11,834 bases of DNA from an uncultured Clostridia bacterium. GTDB lineage: Bacteria > Bacillota > Clostridia > Christensenellales > Aristaeellaceae. A program made the position numbers and the translations under genes. The DNA is taken from assembly GCA_934631055.1 (NCBI GenBank), contig CAKTXP010000063.1, forward strand, positions 1 through 11,834, given 5' to 3'. The notes beneath the pieces are model-generated. The model was not told where the DNA came from, searched no databases, and saw only the letters and a program-made list of their open reading frames with translations. The stretch's first letter is position 1, and every line of letters begins with the position of its first letter. Below, in pieces: positions 4,800 to 10,230 of this stretch.

Positions 4800-6287
4800 T
4801 CACTCGACCCTCAGCGCGTCGCATACGTCCCATGCGGTCACGCCGCGCGCACCGAGCCGTGCCTGCGCCGCTTCGCCCGCACGCCCATGATAGAATGCGC
4901 CGGCGCGCGCCGCGTCCCATGTACTCATGCCCTGCGCCATCAGCGACGCGATCACGCCGGTCAGCACATCGCCGCATCCGCCCGTACCCATGCCGTCGCA
5001 TCCGGTGAGGTTCATCGCCACGTCCTCTCCCTGCGCGATCACTGTCGTCGCGCCCTTGAGCAGCACGCACGCGCCCAAATCGGCGGCAAGCTGCTGGGCG
5101 AATTCGACCGGCGCGGCGAGAACCGCCTGAACCGTCGCATCGCAAAGCCGCGCCATCTCGCCCGGATGCGGCGTCAGCACCGTGTTTGCGCCGACGCCGC
5201 CGCCGTGCTTCGCCAGAAGGAAGAGCGCGTCGGCGTCGATGACCTTCGGCGTATCGCTCCGGATGAGCGCCTCGACCGCCAGCCATGCGCCGTCCGTCCT
5301 CCCCAGTCCGGAACCGATAGCGAGCGCCGCTTTGCCCTTCGCCAGCTCGCCGAGCGCATCCGCCGCGCCCGCGTCCAGTTCCGCGCCGTCGGAAACGACC
5401 TTCGCCATCGCGCAGGGCGCCTGTGCCTGAAGCGTATTCAGCACCGCGAACGGACACGCCGCCGTCACCAGCCCCGCGCCCGCGCGGAGCGCCGCCCTTG
5501 CGCAGAGCGTCGCCGCGCCCGCCATGCCTTCGCTTCCCGCGACGCTGAGGACATGCCCGAACGTCCCCTTATGCCCTTCCCTTGGGCGGACGGGAAGCAG
5601 CGCCCGCGCGTCGTCCTCCTCCAGCACGTCATACCCTTGCGCGCCGTCCCATTCAGGCAGAATGCCGATATCGCAAACCGTCAGTTTGCCGGTATATGCG
5701 CGTCCGGGATAGATCATCAGCCCGTGCTTGGCGCGATGGAAGGTCACGGTCTGCGCGGCATGCACAGCGTCGCCGAGAACCTGCCCCGTCGCGCCATCCA
5801 CGCCGGAAGGAATATCGACCGCGACGACCGGCAGACCGCTCTCGTTCATCCGCTGAACCACGGAGAGGGACACGCCTTCCAGCTCGCGGCTCAAGCCCGT
5901 TCCATACAGCGCATCGACGATTGCTGCGCAGTCCGCGGGAATCTCCGGCGCTTCATTGTACAGCACGTTGAGCGCCGCGCCGCAGCTATTGAGCAGGCAG
6001 GCGTTGACGCCGGCGTCGCCCTTCATCTGCGACGGGCTTTTGAGCAGCCAGACATCCGCCTGACCGCCCTGCTGCATCCAAAGCCTTGCCGCAGCACATC
6101 CGTCGCCGCCGTTATTGCCCGCGCCGCAGACGAACAGCACGCGGCTTTTTGCAGGCGCATATTCGCGCAGCGCCGCAACGACCGCCTGCGCCGCGTGTTC
6201 CATCAGCAGGATCGAGGGATAACCCGTTCCTTCCAGAAACGCGCGCTCCATCTCCCGCATATCCTGCGGAGAAATCGTATGGTTCAT
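4800..6287 (-). CDS. nnr: Bifunctional NAD(P)HX epimerase / ADP-dependent NAD(P)HX dehydratase
   Basis: The 495-residue product is a YjeF_N-YjeF_C fusion. The N-terminal epimerase half (about 1-215) has 'GAGNNGGDG' (55-63), 'DALYGTG' (125-131) and 'DIPSGVDG' (158-165). The C-terminal dehydratase half (about 225-495) has 'KGTFGHVLSVAGS' (240-252), 'TPHPGE' (372-377), 'LLKGATTVI' (409-417) and 'GMGTGGCGDVLTG' (432-444) with catalytic Asp440. The enzyme repairs hydrated NADH and NADPH. The ATG at 6287 is preferred over a longer frame opening at 6341, because AAAGGAGG lies 6 nt upstream of it and homology starts there. The acpS-nnr-mazF order is common in Firmicutes, usually with alr and mazE between nnr and mazF; both are missing here. 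It is separated from acpS by 270 nt that hold two palindromic repeats. Confidence 0.95.
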   Translation of the reverse strand: MNHTISPQDMREMERAFLEGTGYPSILLMEHAAQAVVAALREYAPAKSRVLFVCGAGNNGGDGCAAARLWMQQGGQADVWLLKSPSQMKGDAGVNACLLNSCGAALNVLYNEAPEIPADCAAIVDALYGTGLSRELEGVSLSVVQRMNESGLPVVAVDIPSGVDGATGQVLGDAVHAAQTVTFHRAKHGLMIYPGRAYTGKLTVCDIGILPEWDGAQGYDVLEEDDARALLPVRPREGHKGTFGHVLSVAGSEGMAGAATLCARAALRAGAGLVTAACPFAVLNTLQAQAPCAMAKVVSDGAELDAGAADALGELAKGKAALAIGSGLGRTDGAWLAVEALIRSDTPKVIDADALFLLAKHGGGVGANTVLTPHPGEMARLCDATVQAVLAAPVEFAQQLAADLGACVLLKGATTVIAQGEDVAMNLTGCDGMGTGGCGDVLTGVIASLMAQGMSTWDAARAGAFYHGRAGEAAQARLGARGVTAWDVCDALRVE

Positions 6288-6322
6288 CAAAAGCCTCCTT
6301 TGGGCGGGGGATGAGGGGTACA

Positions 6323-6420
6323 TTGAGGGCTTTGCCCTCAAGCTCCCATAAGGGCGCTGCCCTTAACCCGCAAGGGGACCTTGTCCCCTTGACCCCGTCT
6401 TTGCTTTGCTGCGCAAAGCA
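6323..6420 (+). repeat. Palindromic repeat, copy C, four hairpins
   Basis: Four perfect hairpins with 3-nt loops follow each other: TTGAGGGC with TTT (6323-6341), TAAGGGC with GCT (6349-6365), CAAGGGGAC with CTT (6371-6391), and TGCTTTGC with TGC (6402-6420). Linkers are CCCA-like and ACCC-like, as in the other copies. It faces copy D across an AT-rich spacer of about 60 nt. The gap 6288-6557 separates acpS from nnr and holds no gene. Confidence 0.85.
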
Positions 6421-6436
6421 TGAAGATTAAAAACAC

Positions 6437-6465
6437 ACATTAATAAAACGCAGTTAAACTGACAA
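6437..6465 (-). promoter_or_regulatory. Possible weak promoter for nnr
   Basis: In the AT-rich spacer between copies C and D, TTGTCA (6460-6465) and TAATGT (6437-6442) are 17 nt apart on the minus strand. The -35 is good and the -10 poor. If used, the transcript would cross all four hairpins of copy C before nnr. Read-through from birA-acpS is the alternative. Confidence 0.3.
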
Positions 6466-6479
6466 ATCAGATATTTAAG

Positions 6480-6559
6480 AAAAACTAAGGCTTGCGCCCG
6501 AAGGTTTCCAAAGGGCGACCGGAAAGCCCTTTGGTGGGGCGATGGGGCAAAGCCCCATC
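6480..6559 (-). repeat. Palindromic repeat, copy D
   Basis: Read from 6559 on the minus strand, GATGGGGC with loop TTT (6541-6559) is followed by linker GCCCCA. Next comes CCAAAGGGC/GCCCTTTGG with a 9-nt loop (6508-6534), then a GGC-GCAA-GCC mini-hairpin and a T-rich tail. The head hairpin overlaps the last bases of the acpS stop codon. The copy converges on copy C. It could slow transcription leaving acpS, though only a weak T-run follows. Confidence 0.75.
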
Positions 6560-6941
6560 ATTCCCCTTTTATTACCGCAAACGCAATCGCATTTCCGCCT
6601 TCGTGGCTCAGCGAGAGCATCACGCCTGCGCCGCCTATCTGCTCCATGCGCGCTTTTGCCGCGCCTGTCAGTTCTGCGCCGGGCGCGCCCTTCTCGTCGT
6701 GGACGACGCTGATATTCCACGGCATCACGCCGCCCGAAAAACCCGTGCCAAGCGCTTTGGCAACCGCTTCCTTCGCCGCGAACATCGCCGCCGCGCTCTG
6801 CGCTCTGCCCCTGCCCTTTTTATCCAGATAAGCGCGCTCTTCTACTGTAAAGACCCGCTCGTAAAAATGCGCTTTTTCGATTGCCCTTTCAATCCGCGCA
6901 ACGCCGCATAGATCGACGCCTACGCCCAGCAGCTCAGGCAT
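6558..6941 (-). CDS. acpS: Holo-[acyl-carrier-protein] synthase
   Basis: The 127-residue product has all AcpS signatures: 'GVGVDLCGVARI' with Asp10, 'FAAKEAVAKALGTGF' with Glu58 (both magnesium ligands in the family) and 'LSLSHEGGNAIAFAV' (109-123). AcpS moves the 4'-phosphopantetheine arm from CoA to a serine of acyl carrier protein, which fatty acid synthesis requires. The length is normal. The ATG at 6941 lies inside the end of birA, with an 8-nt overlap, so translation is probably coupled. The stop codon lies within palindromic repeat copy D. The next gene, nnr, is its usual neighbour in Firmicutes. Confidence 0.95.
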   Translation of the reverse strand: MPELLGVGVDLCGVARIERAIEKAHFYERVFTVEERAYLDKKGRGRAQSAAAMFAAKEAVAKALGTGFSGGVMPWNISVVHDEKGAPGAELTGAAKARMEQIGGAGVMLSLSHEGGNAIAFAVIKGE

Positions 6942-7905
6942 AGCCCATCAGCCCCCGGACGGACACGTCCGCCGCCAGCACCTCGCGATCCTCTCCGTCG
7001 TCCATGCGGACGATGAGGCTTCCGCTGTCGGTGACTTCCATCGCCATGCCGGTAAAGCTGCCCGTCGCGGAGATGACCTGTACGCGCTGACCCAGCGTCG
7101 CCGAGCGCTCCCGATATGCATGCATCAGGGCATCCGCCCCCTCTTTCGCCAACGCGTCCACCGCTTCATATTCCTCAAGGAACGCGCGCACCACGTCCGC
7201 GCGGCAGATTGTCCTGCCCGTCAGCAGATCCAGCGACGACGCGGTCCTGGCGATATCGCCCTCGAACGCCTTTTGATGGACGTTGATGCCGATGCCCGCC
7301 ACCACGTCGTGAACGCTCTGCTCGTCCGCGTTCATCTCCAGCAGCATGCCGCAGACCTTCCTGCCCCCGCAGACGATATCGTTGGGCCACTTGATGCGCG
7401 CATCAAGCTGACAGGCGCGGGAAATCGCCCGTGCGACCGCCAGCGCCGTTTGCAGCGACAGCATCGCAACATGGGACGGATGCGCATGCGGTCTGAGGAT
7501 GAGCGTCATGAAGATACCCTCGCCCGCCGGAGAGAGCCAGCCCCTGCCGCGGCGGCCGCGTCCCGCCGTCTGCTCATCCGCCAAAACCAGCGTTCCCTGC
7601 TCCGCGCCGTCGGCGGCAAGCTGACGCGCATAGCGGTTGGTCGAATCCACGCTGCGCAGATAGACGATCTTCTTTCCCGCCCATGCCGTATGAAGCCCCT
7701 GACGGACGACCGGCTCCATCAGGCTGTCCGGACAGGAGACCAGCCGGTAGCCCTGCCCGCCGCATGCCTCGATCTCAAAGCCCAGCTCTCTGAGCTGGCT
7801 GATCTGTTTCCATACCGCCGCGCGGGTCACGCCCAGCTCCTCGCTGAGCGCCTGACCGGAAACGCTCTGCCCATCCAGCAGGCGCGCTAAAATCTGCTCT
7901 GTCAT
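6934..7905 (-). CDS. birA: Bifunctional biotin-[acetyl-CoA-carboxylase] ligase / biotin operon repressor BirA
   Basis: The 323-residue product has an N-terminal winged helix-turn-helix (about 1-58, 'SGQALSEELGVTRAAVWKQI'). A central ligase domain has 'SVDSTN' (85-90), the biotinyl-AMP loop 'GRGRRGR' (115-121) and 'KWPNDI' (172-177, catalytic Lys172). An SH3-like C-terminal domain ends 'VSVRGLMGYA'. It activates biotin to biotinyl-AMP and attaches it to carboxylase carrier protein. The helix-turn-helix makes it a probable biotin-dependent repressor as well. The ATG at 7905 has GGAAGAG about 8 nt upstream. It is the first gene after a divergent promoter region and overlaps acpS by 8 nt. The two genes thus co-express two enzymes that charge fatty-acid carrier proteins with their cofactors. 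Confidence 0.95.
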   Translation of the reverse strand: MTEQILARLLDGQSVSGQALSEELGVTRAAVWKQISQLRELGFEIEACGGQGYRLVSCPDSLMEPVVRQGLHTAWAGKKIVYLRSVDSTNRYARQLAADGAEQGTLVLADEQTAGRGRRGRGWLSPAGEGIFMTLILRPHAHPSHVAMLSLQTALAVARAISRACQLDARIKWPNDIVCGGRKVCGMLLEMNADEQSVHDVVAGIGINVHQKAFEGDIARTASSLDLLTGRTICRADVVRAFLEEYEAVDALAKEGADALMHAYRERSATLGQRVQVISATGSFTGMAMEVTDSGSLIVRMDDGEDREVLAADVSVRGLMGYA

Positions 7906-7942
7906 GTTGCTTGCTCTTCCCCGTGTGACCGGGTTCCTCCCT

Positions 7943-7957
7943 GCGGCAAAAAGCCGC
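7943..7957. promoter_or_regulatory. Small hairpin in the birA leader
   Basis: GCGGC and GCCGC pair around a 5-nt loop, read TTTTT on the birA strand. It lies between the predicted birA start point and the ribosome site. No T-run follows, so it is not a terminator. I see no full BirA operator (inverted TTGTTAAC-type halves); only one TTGTTAAA half-like string overlaps the -10. Confidence 0.35.
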
Positions 7958-7974
7958 CTTCTATTTTCTCCTTT

Positions 7975-8003
7975 ATTTTAACAAAAAAGGCGCTTTCTTG
8001 CAA
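7975..8003 (-). promoter_or_regulatory. Sigma-A promoter of birA-acpS with extended -10
   Basis: On the minus strand, TTGCAA (7998-8003) and TAAAAT (7975-7980) are 17 nt apart and the -10 is preceded by TGT. The layout is the same as in the bmp promoter, including the identical TTGCAA -35. It would start transcription near 7968, about 60 nt before the birA ATG. It lies back to back with the moxR promoter; the two -35 boxes are 15 nt apart. Confidence 0.7.
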
Positions 8004-8018
8004 GGCGTGGCACGCGGC

Positions 8019-8047
8019 TTGCCAAATTCCCGCCCTGCCTTTATAAT
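8019..8047 (+). promoter_or_regulatory. Sigma-A promoter of the moxR operon
   Basis: TTGCCA (8019-8024) and TATAAT (8042-8047) are separated by 17 nt, matching 11 of 12 consensus bases. The predicted start is near 8054, giving a leader of about 60 nt before the moxR ATG at 8117, which has AAAGGAG 6 nt upstream. Confidence 0.85.
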
Positions 8048-8058
8048 AATAGAAAGAT

Positions 8059-8096
8059 GTTTATCCCCCGCCCCCGCGGCGCACATTAGGATAAAC
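8059..8096 (+). promoter_or_regulatory. Inverted repeat in the moxR leader
   Basis: GTTTATCC (8059-8066) and GGATAAAC (8089-8096) are perfect reverse complements, 22 nt apart. The enclosed sequence is very C-rich and contains CCGCGG. In RNA this makes a closed leader stem starting about 5 nt after the predicted start. It ends 7 nt before the ribosome binding site. It might also be an operator. Confidence 0.5.
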
Positions 8097-8116
8097 GCAA
8101 GCCAAAGGAGTGTATT

Positions 8117-9061
8117 ATGACCAATTTCAGCATGATGGTTTCCAACCTCAAGCAGAATATAGCCCGTGCCGTCGTCGGCAAGGACGACGTTGTGGAACTG
8201 ATGCTCACCGCGCTGCTGTGCGAAGGGCATGTCCTCATCGAGGATGTTCCCGGCGTAGGCAAAACGACGCTTGCCAGTGCGCTGGCGCGTTCGCTGTCCT
8301 GCTCTTTTAAGCGCATCCAGTTCACGCCGGATATCACCCCGTCGGATATCACCGGCTTCACGATGCCCAGCCTGTCGGGCGAGATGCAGTACCGCCCCGG
8401 CGCGATCATGAGCCAGATTGTCCTCGCCGACGAGATCAACCGCACGTCGCCGAAAACGCAGTCCGCGCTGCTCGAGGTCATGGAAGAGCGTCAGGTGACG
8501 GTGGACGGCGTGACCTATCCGCTGGCGCGTCCGTTTATGGTTCTGGCAACGCAGAATCCTGTCGATTTCGTGGGCACCTATCCCCTGCCGGAAGCGCAGA
8601 TGGATCGCTTTTTCATGCGCATTTCCATCGGTTATCCGTCCATGCAGGATGAGATGGATATCCTCGACCGGTACTGCGGCGAACAAAAACCCATGGAATC
8701 CGTCGTCCCCGTCTGCTCGGCGGAGGACGTCATCGCCATGCAGCAGGAGGTCAAAACGGTCTACTGCTCCAAGGAAGTCCGGGCGTATATCGCCGCCCTC
8801 TGCGCCGCCACGCGCACGACGCCGCTGCTCAGCCTGGGCGCAAGCACGCGCGCAGCGATTGCGCTCATCCACGCCGCGCAGGCAAACGCCCTGCTCTGCG
8901 GGCGCGATTATATCATTCCCGAAGACGTGCAGCATCTTGCGCCCAGCGTGCTGTGCCATCGCTTCGTGCTTTCCGCCGAGGCACGCATGCGCGGCTATAC
9001 CAGCGAGCAGGCGTTTGCCGAGCTGCTCCGAAATGTGCGCATCCCGGTGAAGCTGAAATGA
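8117..9061 (+). CDS. MoxR-family AAA+ ATPase
   Basis: The 314-residue product is a typical MoxR ATPase. Walker A is 'EDVPGVGKTT' (42-51), Walker B is 'VLADEINRTSP' (102-112), the sensor-1 region is 'ATQNP' (144-148), and 'LPEAQMDRF' (157-165) is the family's conserved arginine segment. A C-terminal lid helical domain follows. MoxR proteins act as chaperone-like ATPases that help assemble or activate partner complexes, often with metal-ion- or envelope-related partners. Here the partners are likely the next two genes. The ATG at 8117 has a strong ribosome site and a clear promoter. The stop codon overlaps the DUF58 start (ATGA), so the two are translationally coupled. The actual substrate is not known. 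Confidence 0.95.
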   Translation: MTNFSMMVSNLKQNIARAVVGKDDVVELMLTALLCEGHVLIEDVPGVGKTTLASALARSLSCSFKRIQFTPDITPSDITGFTMPSLSGEMQYRPGAIMSQIVLADEINRTSPKTQSALLEVMEERQVTVDGVTYPLARPFMVLATQNPVDFVGTYPLPEAQMDRFFMRISIGYPSMQDEMDILDRYCGEQKPMESVVPVCSAEDVIAMQQEVKTVYCSKEVRAYIAALCAATRTTPLLSLGASTRAAIALIHAAQANALLCGRDYIIPEDVQHLAPSVLCHRFVLSAEARMRGYTSEQAFAELLRNVRIPVKLK

Positions 9062-10203
9062 CCTCACGCGGGTTTTATACGCTGCTTTTCGGCGTGCTGA
9101 TGCTCTTTACGGCGCTTTCCGTCGGCAGTGCGGGCGCATTTCTGCTGGGCGCGGCGGCGCTGACCTGCTGGCTGCTGGCGCTGGTCAGCGTGCTGGCGGG
9201 AGCGCTCTCCTGCAAGGTCAGCCATGAGATCGACGGCGGACAGACAACACGCGGCACGTCCTGCCTGTATCGGCTGAGGCTGCGCATGCCGCTCCCCGCG
9301 CCCATCGCGCCGCTGTCGCTGAAGGTCTGCCTGCCGAGCGGGCGGCAGAGCGATTTCAGGCTTTCCGCCAACCTTTTCGGCGAGACCGAGAGCGAGAACA
9401 CGTTCGCCTGTCCGCATGTCGGCGTATATCCGGTCGGCATCGTGCAGATGACGTTTTCGGACTGCTTCGGGCTGTTCTCCCTGCGCAGGAAAGCGCCTCT
9501 GCCGCTCGTTTCGGTTGCCGTCCTGCCCGTTCCGCTGGAGACTGAGCCGCTTGCCGTCAGCCCGGGCGAGGGCGAAAGCACGACCACCCAGCGCGCGCTC
9601 GCCGACCACAGCGTGCCGGAGGACATCCGCGCATGGCAGGACGGCGACGAACTCAAGCGCGTCCACTGGAAGCTTTCCATGCGCCGTCAGTCGCTGATGG
9701 TGCATACTTACGAAACGCCGCAGCGTCCGGACGCGCTGGTGCTGATGGACTGCGCCGCGCCGAAAGGCGCACCGGGTTCCCGCGCCGCGCTCATCGACGC
9801 GCTGACGGAAGCCTGCGCAGGCACGCTCAAGAGCCTGCTGGAAAGCGGCAGGGCTGTCCGCCTTCCGCTTCCCTCGTCCGGTCAGGGCGAATTCAGCGGT
9901 CACGACGCGCAGGCGCTTCCCGCCATGCTGCATGCCCTCGCCGGAGCGGGATACAGCGAGACGACCGATTTTTCCCGCGTGCTTTGGCTGGCGTCTCGGC
10001 GCATGCAGCGCACGGGTTCGACCGCCATCCTCACCACGCGCTTGACGCCCGCCGTCGCGGACGCCGCGATCTCGCTTTCCCGCATGGGCTCGAAAATGCG
10101 CTTCACGCTCGTCACCGCGGGCGAACTGAGCGAGGAAGAAGCCCAGCTGCTCCATCTGCTCCTTGCCAGCGGGCTGGAGACCGCGCACATCCGCGCGGCA
10201 TAA
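9058..10203 (+). CDS. DUF58 domain membrane protein
   Basis: The 381-residue product starts with two hydrophobic stretches (about 6-33 and 34-50) and continues with a soluble beta-rich part. The DUF58 hallmark lies at about 187-206, 'PEDIRAWQDGDELKRVHWK', followed by 'LMVHTYE'. DUF58 proteins have a von Willebrand A-like fold and are nearly always coded next to MoxR ATPases. The exact role is unknown. The ATG at 9058 is preferred to an upstream in-frame start at 8953, because it overlaps the moxR stop by 4 nt, as in many MoxR operons, and homology begins there. The next gene follows after 27 nt, completing the MoxR-DUF58-transglutaminase set. Confidence 0.92.
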   Translation: MTSRGFYTLLFGVLMLFTALSVGSAGAFLLGAAALTCWLLALVSVLAGALSCKVSHEIDGGQTTRGTSCLYRLRLRMPLPAPIAPLSLKVCLPSGRQSDFRLSANLFGETESENTFACPHVGVYPVGIVQMTFSDCFGLFSLRRKAPLPLVSVAVLPVPLETEPLAVSPGEGESTTTQRALADHSVPEDIRAWQDGDELKRVHWKLSMRRQSLMVHTYETPQRPDALVLMDCAAPKGAPGSRAALIDALTEACAGTLKSLLESGRAVRLPLPSSGQGEFSGHDAQALPAMLHALAGAGYSETTDFSRVLWLASRRMQRTGSTAILTTRLTPAVADAAISLSRMGSKMRFTLVTAGELSEEEAQLLHLLLASGLETAHIRAA

Positions 10204-10230
10204 TTTCGCGCCAGAAAGGCGAATATCTTC

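Noticed and set aside
4392..6314. A 640-codon plus-strand frame across mazF and nnr
   Set aside because: It is Arg/His-rich without recognisable motifs and lies antisense to two firmly identified genes; it is a shadow frame.
7906..8116. BirA operator or biotin-related control site
   Set aside because: Only a single half-like TTGTTAAA string is present; there is no second inverted half at the expected spacing.
8953..9057. Upstream start for the DUF58 gene
   Set aside because: The extra 35 residues are the moxR reading frame shifted and lack homology-like character; the ATGA overlap start is far more usual.
7973..9067. 364-codon minus-strand frame opposite moxR
   Set aside because: It is antisense to MoxR with intact Walker motifs, and its composition is that of a shadow frame.
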